Shown: piece after piece, positions 7,434 to 13,269 of the stretch
Layout: the number at the start of each line of letters is the position of its first letter
How positions within the stretch are numbered: the stretch's first letter is position 1
Source: Bacteroidota bacterium
Lineage (GTDB): Bacteria; Bacteroidota; Rhodothermia; Rhodothermales; UBA10348
Length of the DNA: 13,269 bases
NCBI GenBank assembly: GCA_022571135.1
Contig: JACZYK010000040.1
Location: forward strand, 1-13,269
Direction: 5' to 3'
Made by a program: the position numbers and the translations under genes
The notes under the pieces: generated by a model
The model's database searches: none
The model's input: the letters and a program-made list of their open reading frames with translations, nothing else
What the model was told of the DNA's origin: nothing

Positions 7434-7490
7434 ATGATCGGGCGAAAGGAGATTTGGTATATTATGGACGGATATAATGGCCAACCATGA
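7434..7490 (+). other. Possible leader peptide or leaderless-promoter zone before pgsA
   Basis: GGAGG (7419-7423) lies 10 bases before an ATG at 7434. This opens an 18-codon frame (MIGRKEIWYIMDGYNGQP) whose TGA (7488-7490) overlaps the pgsA ATG (7487-7489). A second in-frame ATG at 7464 has AAAGGAG (7445-7451) 12 bases upstream. pgsA itself has no ribosome binding site, so coupled translation is possible. The competing reading is an exact TATAAT at 7473-7478, which would start transcription at or next to the pgsA ATG and make it leaderless, although no good -35 is seen. Confidence 0.3.
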
Positions 7491-8086
7491 AGTACGTACC
7501 CAACGCGCTGACCATCACCCGCATTCTGGTCACGCCTCTACTTCTAGTTCTGCTCCTCTCCAACACTCCGGCAGGCTATACCTGGGCGTTGGGACTGTTC
7601 GTCTTCGCCTCGATTTCCGATTATCTGGACGGAAAACTTGCCCGGCGTTATAAGGTTGGTACTAACCTGGGACAGTACCTGGATCCATTTGCCGACAAGA
7701 TTCTGGTCCTGGGAACGTTCATCGCACTGATATTCGTACTTCCGGATCTGGTGCCCGTCTGGGCCGTCGTGCTGATCGCCGTCAGAGACGTGGCCGTGAC
7801 CGTTCTGCGTAGCTGGGCGAAGATGTCCGGCCGGACGCTCCGAACAATGAGAATGGCCAAACTCAAAACTACGGTGCAACTCACGTTTCTGATCCTGACG
7901 CTACTTCTACTGGCGCTATCCACGATACCAGGAAAATTCGGTCGATCCATTTCGGAGTTTCTGCATGGCGACATTTTATTCTGGATGCTTGTCCTGGTCG
8001 TAGTCGTCACGGTCGCGACCGGCGTTGTTTATTTTACCCGAGTGAAGGACCTCATCGAAGTCAAAGTCGATCCGAATGAGTACTGA
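7487..8086 (+). CDS. pgsA: CDP-diacylglycerol--glycerol-3-phosphate 3-phosphatidyltransferase
   Basis: 199 residues, a normal PgsA length. The enzyme makes phosphatidylglycerol phosphate from CDP-diacylglycerol and glycerol 3-phosphate in the inner membrane, the committed step to phosphatidylglycerol and cardiolipin. The full CDP-alcohol phosphotransferase signature is present: D45-x2-D48-G-x2-A-R-x8-G62-x3-D66-x3-D70. The four aspartates bind metal. Hydrophobic segments at about 13-25, 33-43, 73-97, 130-147 and 163-184 fit a multi-spanning membrane protein. The N-terminus KYVPNALTITRIL is typical (PN-x-LT-x-xR). It is first in a tight operon: its last 11 bases overlap pyrE. No direct ribosome binding site is present, and translation may be coupled to a short upstream frame or be leaderless. 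Confidence 0.95.
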   Translation: MKYVPNALTITRILVTPLLLVLLLSNTPAGYTWALGLFVFASISDYLDGKLARRYKVGTNLGQYLDPFADKILVLGTFIALIFVLPDLVPVWAVVLIAVRDVAVTVLRSWAKMSGRTLRTMRMAKLKTTVQLTFLILTLLLLALSTIPGKFGRSISEFLHGDILFWMLVLVVVVTVATGVVYFTRVKDLIEVKVDPNEY

Positions 8087-8732
8087 AGACTTCTCGCGGG
8101 ACCTGGCCCGCGAACTCCTGGCAATCGGCGCCGTCAGTCTGTCTCCGGCCAGCCCGTTCACCTGGGCATCCGGCCTTCAGTCACCAGTCTACTGCGATAA
8201 TCGCCTGACATTCGGCTTTCCGCATATCCGTGACCTGATTTGCGACGGATTTCAACGAGTGATCCGAGATCACGATCTCGCCTGCGACGTCGTCGCCGGT
8301 ACGGCAACCGCCGGGATACCGCACGCCGCCTGGTTGGCGGATCGAATGACTCTTCCTCTTGTCTACGTGCGCGGCGAGTCAAAGACACACGGCATGGGCC
8401 GCCAGGTAGAAGGCGTGCTCGAGGCCGGCAGCAGTTTAATCGTCATCGAGGACCTCGTATCGACGGGAATGTCTTCGACGGCGGTCATTCGGCCTCTCGA
8501 GCGGGCCGGTGGCCGGGTCGTTGCCGTTCTTGCCATATTCTCGTATGGGTTGAAGCTGGCGACCGACGCTTTCGAAGCCGCAGGCGTACCGCTCTTCACC
8601 CTGACGAGTTATTCGGCGCTCATCGATGTAGCACGGGCCGAGGGTGCGATTGACGAAAACGATCTGAACTCCCTGAAAGACTGGTATCAAGATCCGGCGC
8701 TCTGGTCGGAGCGAGTATCCTCAAAATTCTGA
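8076..8732 (+). CDS. pyrE: Orotate phosphoribosyltransferase
   Basis: 218 residues. PyrE joins orotate and PRPP to give orotidine 5'-monophosphate in pyrimidine synthesis. The PRPP-binding motif LIVIEDLVSTGMS (121-133) is complete, with the acidic pair E125-D126. The flexible catalytic loop reads YVRGESKTHGMG (97-108), keeping Lys103 and His105 of the KxH pair. SPVYCDNRLTF (36-46) is the orotate-side region of the longer PyrE type, and TATAGIPHA (76-84) is a conserved loop. The ATG overlaps the end of pgsA by 11 bases, and cinA follows within a few bases, so translation is probably coupled. No paired pyrF is seen nearby. There is nothing abnormal in length. Confidence 0.95.
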   Translation: MSTEDFSRDLARELLAIGAVSLSPASPFTWASGLQSPVYCDNRLTFGFPHIRDLICDGFQRVIRDHDLACDVVAGTATAGIPHAAWLADRMTLPLVYVRGESKTHGMGRQVEGVLEAGSSLIVIEDLVSTGMSSTAVIRPLERAGGRVVAVLAIFSYGLKLATDAFEAAGVPLFTLTSYSALIDVARAEGAIDENDLNSLKDWYQDPALWSERVSSKF

Positions 8733-8743
8733 GTCGGATGACC

Positions 8744-10003
8744 ATGCAGGCTACGGTGGTGACGATAGGCGACGAACTCCTTATTGGACAGGTCGTGAAC
8801 ACGAATGCGGCCTGGGTCGCGCAGCGGCTAACGGATCTCGGTATCGAGGTAGCCGGTCTCGTAACCGTCCCCGATATGAGCGAAGCCATCCAATCGGAGT
8901 TGGGGCGGGCTATTGCGGCCTCGGATATTGTAATCGTTACAGGTGGTCTGGGTCCAACCCACGATGACATCACGCTGTCGGCCGTGGCGGAATACTTCGG
9001 GGTGGACGTCGAGTTCGACGCTGACCTTTTCGAGCGTATCCGGAAGCGCTTCGAGAGAAGGGGCCTGACGGTTCCGGAGTCGAACAGAACCCAGGCGATG
9101 GTGCCCACAGGATTTGAACCTTTACCGAATCCGGTCGGGACGGCGCCCGGGCTCTGGTACGAATTTGAATCCGATGGTCGACCGAAGCGCCTGGTTGTCC
9201 TTCCCGGAGTCCCGATGGAGATGAGAACGCTGATGACGGACGAGGTTCTACCGCGACTTTCCCGGCAGGAACGACTACCGCCCATCGTCTATCGTACGTT
9301 GTTGACGGCCGGGATCGGGGAGTCGAATCTCCAGGAAGAGATCGGCCCGATGGAGGCATACCTGGACGCCGGTTTGAAGCTGGCCTATCTGCCCGGCGTC
9401 CGGGGCGTGCGGCTCAGACTGACGGCTTATCCGGGACGCGACGTAGAGGCTCTCAAACGCCTGGACGAGCTCGCGGAGGAGATCAAGGTGCGGGCCGGGA
9501 AATACATCTACGGAGAAGGGGAGGACAAGCTGGAAGCCGTCGTAGGCCGGATGCTTAGAGAATCAGGTCTGAAGGTGGCCCTCGCGGAGAGCTGCACCGG
9601 AGGCCGGATAGCCGGGAGGCTCACCGATATCGCCGGGTCCTCCGACTATTTTCTGGGAGGAGTCGTCGCCTACGACAACACCGTGAAAGTCGAGGTTCTG
9701 GGTGTGTCATCTGAAACGATCGAGACCCACGGGGCAGTCAGCCGGCACGTGGCCCTCGAGATGGCCGACGGGGTGCGTCATCGATTGAAGGCGGACATCG
9801 GTCTGTCGTCGACGGGAATCATGGGGCCCGGCGGGGGATCTGAAGAGAAACCGGTTGGAACCGTGTGGATCGGCTACGCAGACGGGCAGAGCGCCGGCGC
9901 CGTCAAGATCATGTTGGCTGGCGATCGGGACGGAAATCGCGAGCAAGCCACGACGATCGCACTCAATCTCGTCCGCCTGCGATTGCTGAAGAGAAAGCAT
10001 TGA
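8744..10003 (+). CDS. cinA: CinA-family protein: pyrophosphatase/molybdopterin-binding-like domain plus NMN amidohydrolase domain
   Basis: 419 residues from ATG 8744, which gives the family-typical start MQATVVTIGDELLIGQ. An ATG at 8738 would add two residues. Domain 1 (about 1-170) is the COG1058/MoCF-like module with TIGDELLIG (7-15), NTNAAWVAQRL (19-29), TGGLGPTHDDIT (66-77) and LPGVPMEM (153-160). In known CinA proteins it hydrolyses ADP-ribose. Domain 2 (about 260-419) is the PncC-type nicotinamide-nucleotide deamidase, with AESCTGG (281-287, putative nucleophile Ser283), GGVVAYDNTVK (305-315) and STGIMGPGGG (356-365). It converts NMN to nicotinate mononucleotide for NAD recycling. The gene is third in the pgsA-pyrE-cinA cluster. 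recA follows after a 396-base gap; cinA-recA adjacency is a known arrangement in other bacteria. Confidence 0.94.
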   Translation: MQATVVTIGDELLIGQVVNTNAAWVAQRLTDLGIEVAGLVTVPDMSEAIQSELGRAIAASDIVIVTGGLGPTHDDITLSAVAEYFGVDVEFDADLFERIRKRFERRGLTVPESNRTQAMVPTGFEPLPNPVGTAPGLWYEFESDGRPKRLVVLPGVPMEMRTLMTDEVLPRLSRQERLPPIVYRTLLTAGIGESNLQEEIGPMEAYLDAGLKLAYLPGVRGVRLRLTAYPGRDVEALKRLDELAEEIKVRAGKYIYGEGEDKLEAVVGRMLRESGLKVALAESCTGGRIAGRLTDIAGSSDYFLGGVVAYDNTVKVEVLGVSSETIETHGAVSRHVALEMADGVRHRLKADIGLSSTGIMGPGGGSEEKPVGTVWIGYADGQSAGAVKIMLAGDRDGNREQATTIALNLVRLRLLKRKH

Positions 10004-10081
10004 CCGGATCGAACAGGCTCATTGCCGGAATCTGAGCGCCTCATTGAGAACGATTCGTCAAAGGGTAGCATGATTTTTATG

Positions 10082-10099
10082 ATATATGTATACATATAT
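10082..10099. promoter_or_regulatory. 18-base perfect AT-rich palindrome upstream of recA
   Basis: ATATATGTATACATATAT is fully self-complementary. It sits in an AT-rich tract in otherwise GC-richer DNA, about 300 bases before recA and 80 after cinA. It could be an operator, a promoter element or a DNA-unwinding site. AT-only palindromes arise more easily by chance than mixed ones. Confidence 0.4.
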
Positions 10100-10161
10100 G
10101 TTATATTGTGATCGCCCGCCAACTGAAGATCAGTGGAAAGAGTTCGGAAGGAGGATTCCGG

Positions 10162-10260
10162 ATGACATCGATTGTGGATAAAATGGGAGATTTCGACTTT
10201 TCAACTCGGTTATATTCAACTTTAAAATGTGTCATCAATCAGGCAGGCGACGGGATGTGA
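10162..10260 (+). CDS. Possible 32-residue small protein or leader peptide in the recA leader
   Basis: AAGGAGG (10148-10154) lies 7 bases before ATG 10162. It is the best Shine-Dalgarno sequence noticed in the window and far better than those of the assigned genes. The frame runs 32 codons to TGA at 10258-10260. The product is mixed polar/hydrophobic, with FSTRLYSTLKCVINQAG in the middle, and has no signal peptide or membrane helix. I do not recognise it. The STRxYxxLK pattern loosely recalls the alpha-subunit C-terminal domain helix of RNA polymerase, but this is too short to trust. It may be a small protein, a leader peptide regulating recA, or a chance ORF. Confidence 0.35.
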   Translation: MTSIVDKMGDFDFSTRLYSTLKCVINQAGDGM

Positions 10261-10273
10261 CATATAGATGTCA
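10258..10273. promoter_or_regulatory. Inverted repeat TGACAT-N4-ATGTCA in the recA leader
   Basis: TGACAT (10258-10263) and ATGTCA (10268-10273) are exact inverted copies around ATAG, 127 bases before the recA ATG. Size and spacing fit a dimeric repressor site, and the place would suit an SOS operator of a lineage-specific type. The left arm contains the stop codon of the 32-codon ORF. No known LexA consensus is matched. Confidence 0.35.
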
Positions 10274-10399
10274 GCCTCGACTCGTACACTGAGTCGTTCA
10301 CGCGGCAGACGACGATCGCCGCACGTATATCGACATGGGGACGAGTCCGAAAAAACTGTCGCCGGATCAATCAACATCGAGTAGTCACTACAGAAAGAA

Positions 10400-11455
10400 A
10401 TGGGAAACCAGCAGAACGATTCGGCCAAACACCGCGCTCTGGACCTCGCGCTGAAGCAGATCGAAAAAACGTATGGAAAAGGCGCCATCATGCGCTTTGG
10501 AGATGCACCCGACATCAGGATGGATACGGTTTCAACGGGCTCCCTGGCGCTTGACGCGGCGCTGGGTGTTGGGGGCGTACCGAGAGGACGGATCGTCGAG
10601 ATCTATGGACCGGAGTCGTCCGGAAAGACGACGCTGGCGACACACATCATCGCGGAGGCGCAGAAACTTGGAGGATCGTGTGCTTTCCTCGACGCAGAGC
10701 ATGCGTTGGATCCCAGCTATGCCGCCAAGCTCGGTGTTGATCTGGAAAACCTCCTCATTTCGCAGCCTGACACGGGAGAGGATGCGCTGAATATCTGCGA
10801 AACGCTGATACGCAGCGGAGCACTGGACGTAATCGTAATTGATTCGGTTGCAGCACTCGTGCCGAGGGCTGAGATTGAAGGCGAAATGGGGGACAGCCAC
10901 ATGGGCCTACAGGCTCGACTGATGAGTCAGGCGCTCAGAAAACTGACGGGCACAATCAGTCGCACGAGCACCATTCTGGTATTCATCAATCAGATCCGGG
11001 AAAAGATCGGCGTTATGTTCGGCAGCCCGGAAACGACGACAGGCGGGCGAGCACTCAAATTTTATGCGACCATCCGGATGGATATTCGGCGTATCGGTTC
11101 AATCAAGGAGGGAACCGAAATCGTCGGAAATCGAACCCGCGTGAAAGTCGTCAAGAACAAGGTCGCACCGCCTTTTCGTACGGCCGAGTTTGATATTATT
11201 TTTGGCGAGGGCATCTCTTCGATCGGCGAACTCGTCGATCTTGCTGTAGAGGAAGACATCGTCGACAAGAGTGGGTCGTGGTACTCATACGGCGATCGCA
11301 AAATCGGACAGGGCCGGGAGTCGGCAAAAGTCTGGCTCAGCGAGAACACTTCGATCAGAAGCGAAATTACCGATCGGGTAAAGCGTGCGCTTGGCTTGAC
11401 GCCGGTTTCAGAGCCCACTAACGGGATGGCGGAGGAGCACGCCGCGACCAGCTGA
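10400..11455 (+). CDS. recA: Recombinase RecA
   Basis: 351 residues, full length. RecA forms ATP-dependent filaments on single-stranded DNA for homologous recombination and drives SOS repressor self-cleavage where that system exists. Seen in sequence: an N-terminal helix with LKQIEKTYGKGAIMRFG (18-34), Walker A GPESSGKT (70-77), LDAEHALDP with the catalytic Glu100 (97-105), Walker B VIVIDSVAAL (144-153), DNA loop L1 EGEMGDSHMGLQAR (160-173), and L2 with INQIREKIG to ETTTGG (196-216). The C-terminal domain follows, with a short tail that is only weakly acidic. No intein or frameshift is present. The ATG at 10400 gives the standard N-terminus; its ribosome binding site (AGAAAG) is weak. In-frame PAP2-like sequence follows the stop codon. 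Confidence 0.98.
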   Translation: MGNQQNDSAKHRALDLALKQIEKTYGKGAIMRFGDAPDIRMDTVSTGSLALDAALGVGGVPRGRIVEIYGPESSGKTTLATHIIAEAQKLGGSCAFLDAEHALDPSYAAKLGVDLENLLISQPDTGEDALNICETLIRSGALDVIVIDSVAALVPRAEIEGEMGDSHMGLQARLMSQALRKLTGTISRTSTILVFINQIREKIGVMFGSPETTTGGRALKFYATIRMDIRRIGSIKEGTEIVGNRTRVKVVKNKVAPPFRTAEFDIIFGEGISSIGELVDLAVEEDIVDKSGSWYSYGDRKIGQGRESAKVWLSENTSIRSEITDRVKRALGLTPVSEPTNGMAEEHAATS

Positions 11456-11614
11456 GCGTCGAATCCGGGATATGCCTTTGCATCCTCTGTTTCACGTATA
11501 TGGCTGGGAGTTCATTACCCATCAGACGTGGTTTCGGGGTTTCTGCTCGGCGTAGCGGCCGGGTTGCTCGTGCACTGGGCGGGAGATTGTCCCTTACGAG
11601 AATCCGGCACCTGA
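11456..11614 (+). pseudogene. Remnant of a PAP2-family phosphatase C-terminus
   Basis: Starting with the first codon after the recA stop, and in the same frame, 52 codons run to TGA 11612-11614 with no ATG. They encode SRIWLGVHYPSDVVSGFLLG (11492-11551), which matches PAP2 motif 3 (SR-x5-H-x3-D) including the catalytic-type histidine and aspartate. A hydrophobic segment LLGVAAGLLVHW follows, then a short unrelated tail. The SNPGYAFASS before it may be a collapsed remainder of motif 2 (PSGHA). The first two thirds of a PAP2 phosphatase, including motif 1, are missing. The simplest reading is a deletion that joined recA to the end of a former downstream PAP2 gene. Read-through of recA or an internal start cannot be excluded. 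Confidence 0.72.
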
Positions 11615-11627
11615 AACGAGACTCTCA

Positions 11628-13269
11628 TTGAAGGCAGCCATAGAGATCCGTCCGAGGACGGTTCGATTCTTAGCGATCGCAGGATTCCAGCTGTTTTGTG
11701 GGCTGTACCCGCCCAGTTCCTCGGTCGCGCAGCCACGATTAGAAGGCCGAATCACGGACGCCTCCACCGGAGAGGTGCTTCCGGGGGCCACGGTCCAGAT
11801 TGAAGACCGATTCATCGGTACGGTCGCCAATGACGTCGGGCGATACGTCCTTGGCATTTCTTCTTATCCCGTCACGATCATCACGCGATTCATCGGCTTC
11901 GAGAGCGACAGGCGCAGCTTTGAGACTCAACCTGAAGGGCCTGTCGACATAGCTCTACGTCCGTCTTCGATGCTGCTCCCGGAAATCGTCGTCACGGGCG
12001 AGGACCCGGCGATCGGAATCATGAGAAGGGTGATTGAGGAAAAGGCCCGGTGGCGCGATTCTTTCGACACGTACAAGGTGGACGCATACAACCGTTTCCG
12101 GATGGAAAACGATTCGGGGATCGTTTCGATCTGGGAGAGCGGCACGGTGGCTTACTGGGATCGCAAAAGAGGAATTCGGGAAGTCTCGATTTGGCAGAGA
12201 CGAACGGACAATATGAATGTCGACGACATGTTGCCGGCGGCGCTCTTCGTGCAGAATCTCTACGACGACGACATCGAGGTTGCAGGACACCGACTTATGG
12301 GCGTCACTCATCCGGACGCACTGTCCTATTACCGGTTTCGCCTGGCCGGAACCCGTGCGCGGGATGGCCGGCTGGTATACGATATCGACGTCGAACCCAG
12401 ATCGAAGCTCGGAAGTGGATTCGTGGGGCTTATCGCCGTACTGGATAGCGTATTTGCGATGCTCGAAGTGGACCTGGAGCCCGGGGAAGCCTTTTATTTT
12501 CCGTGGCCGATCAAAGAATTCCGGGTTGCGTACAAGCAACAATTTTCTCGATTCGGTTCCGATGTCTGGCTGCCCGCCGATTTCCGTTCGTCCATGGCTC
12601 TGGACCTGTCGTTTCAGGGACTGCTTGTGTTTCCGACCATTCGTATCGAGCAGATCTCGCGATTGTCGAACTTTGAGTTGAATGTCCAGATCCCGGACTC
12701 CTTGTTTGAGGAGGACGATATCGTGGTCGCAGATTCAGCGGCAATGAAGCGGATGGAGCCGGCTGATCTGGTATTACTCGCCGTGCCTCTTACGCCCAGC
12801 GAAGAGGAGGCCTATCGGCGTATCGACAGCACGATGACGCTCGCGAAGGCGTACGAACCGAGCGGTCCGCTAGCGCGGTTCGTGAAAACCGTAAACAACT
12901 CTTCCGGAGCTTCGCTCAGCATGGGCGTGGGAGGGGGCATGGCTCTGGAATTCGAACCGCTCGTGTGGTTCAATCGCGTCGAGGGCTTCCATCTTGGCCT
13001 GCAGGCGTCAACCTCGCTCGGTCGAGAGATTCGAGTAACCGGTCTTGGCGGCTACGAGACGGTCCGTAAAGGCTGGACCTACGGGATCAAGGCGCGTATC
13101 GGGGGGCGCCACTGGATCGAGACGGGCTATGTCGATCATGTGCCTCCTCGATATCGGTCAGATATCCGGGGCCGGCTCCAGAACAGTGTAAATATGGCCC
13201 TCTCCGAACCCGACTATTTCGACTACCTGCACGAGAGAAAATGGCATCTTGCGACGGGCGGGCGCTTCC
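11628..13269 (+). CDS. Outer-membrane DUF5686 protein with carboxypeptidase-regulatory-like domain (C-terminus cut by window edge)
   Basis: An open frame of 547 codons runs off the right edge. The last in-frame stop upstream is TAG 11553-11555, and TTG 11628 is the first standard start codon after it. This start gives KAAIEIRPR, a hydrophobic stretch (13-26) and SSVAQ, a good signal peptide ending near residue 35. Residues 37-111 are a CarboxypepD_reg-like beta-sandwich: LEGRITDASTGEVLPGATVQ, GTVANDVGRYVL, DIALRPSS. EIVVTGEDPAIGIMRRVIEEK (119-139) and SFDTYKVDAYNRF (145-157) are typical of the start of DUF5686. The rest, with FYFPWP, WLPADFR and alternating beta-type segments toward the edge, suggests an outer-membrane barrel. 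The family is widespread in Bacteroidota with no established role. It lies 13 bases after the PAP2 remnant. Confidence 0.87.
   Translation, partial: MKAAIEIRPRTVRFLAIAGFQLFCGLYPPSSSVAQPRLEGRITDASTGEVLPGATVQIEDRFIGTVANDVGRYVLGISSYPVTIITRFIGFESDRRSFETQPEGPVDIALRPSSMLLPEIVVTGEDPAIGIMRRVIEEKARWRDSFDTYKVDAYNRFRMENDSGIVSIWESGTVAYWDRKRGIREVSIWQRRTDNMNVDDMLPAALFVQNLYDDDIEVAGHRLMGVTHPDALSYYRFRLAGTRARDGRLVYDIDVEPRSKLGSGFVGLIAVLDSVFAMLEVDLEPGEAFYFPWPIKEFRVAYKQQFSRFGSDVWLPADFRSSMALDLSFQGLLVFPTIRIEQISRLSNFELNVQIPDSLFEEDDIVVADSAAMKRMEPADLVLLAVPLTPSEEEAYRRIDSTMTLAKAYEPSGPLARFVKTVNNSSGASLSMGVGGGMALEFEPLVWFNRVEGFHLGLQASTSLGREIRVTGLGGYETVRKGWTYGIKARIGGRHWIETGYVDHVPPRYRSDIRGRLQNSVNMALSEPDYFDYLHERKWHLATGGRF

Larger units (their letters stand above)
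10004..10399. other. Long structured leader/intergenic region before recA
   Basis: 396 bases separate cinA from recA, far more than the gaps within the upstream cluster. This suggests that recA has its own control. It holds an AT-rich tract (10071-10107) with an 18-base palindrome, a 32-codon ORF with a strong ribosome binding site, and an inverted repeat TGACAT-N4-ATGTCA. These are listed separately. No E. coli-type (CTGT-N8-ACAG) or Bacillus-type LexA box was found by eye. Confidence 0.5.

Noticed and set aside
7273..7486. CIRCE/HrcA operator for dnaK
   Set aside because: I looked for TTAGCACTC-N9-GAGTGCTAA and found no acceptable match. The dyad present is different.
8620..9359. Minus-strand frames of 221 and 129 codons
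   Set aside because: They are antisense to the end of pyrE and to cinA, with low-complexity Ser/Arg/Pro-rich translations.
10004..10399. Classical LexA boxes before recA
   Set aside because: Neither CTGT-N8-ACAG nor a good GAAC-N4-GTTC was seen. GAACGATTCGTC near 10029 matches only one arm.
1..13269. Defence island, mobile element, CRISPR or other novel multi-gene system
   Set aside because: All sizeable genes belong to known housekeeping, envelope or secreted families. No recombinase, terminal repeats or clustered unknown genes were found.

Overview
The window looks like a stretch of ordinary chromosome from a member of the Bacteroidota/Rhodothermota-Balneolota group. Three things point there: a type IX secretion (Por) C-terminal sorting domain at 3607-4269, a DUF5686-type outer-membrane protein with an N-terminal carboxypeptidase-regulatory-like domain at the right edge, and generally weak Shine-Dalgarno sequences in front of the genes. 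Base composition is moderately GC-rich by eye. The placement is an inference from families, not from a search. No tRNA, rRNA, CRISPR array, transposase, integrase or phage gene was seen.

Left part (1-5358): a Tat-exported Gfo/Idh/MocA oxidoreductase on the minus strand runs off the left edge. It is divergent from a secreted YceI-like protein, which converges on a threonine synthase-family PLP enzyme. A divergent gap of about 360 bases leads to a small secreted T9SS-sorted Ig-like protein. After another gap of about 320 bases comes a predicted exported peroxiredoxin/thioredoxin-fold protein. This part reads as several independent transcription units of envelope and metabolic genes.

Middle (5359-10003): dnaK lies on the minus strand with a convincing intrinsic terminator. 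It is divergent from a tight plus-strand operon pgsA-pyrE-cinA (11-base overlap, then a gap of a few bases) covering phospholipid head-group synthesis, pyrimidine synthesis and NMN/pyridine-nucleotide repair. The dnaK-pgsA gap holds a perfect 17-base inverted repeat.

Right part (10004-13269): a 396-base leader precedes recA. It contains an 18-base AT palindrome, a 32-codon ORF with the strongest Shine-Dalgarno sequence noticed in the window, and a second inverted repeat. Immediately after the recA stop, in the same frame, lies a decayed C-terminal piece of a PAP2-family phosphatase. It is followed by the start (apparently TTG) of the DUF5686 protein, which runs off the right edge.

I found no evidence for a new multi-gene system. 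The items most worth checking are the structured recA leader, the in-frame PAP2 remnant after recA, the dnaK/pgsA inverted repeat, and the predicted N-terminal histidine of the mature T9SS-sorted protein.
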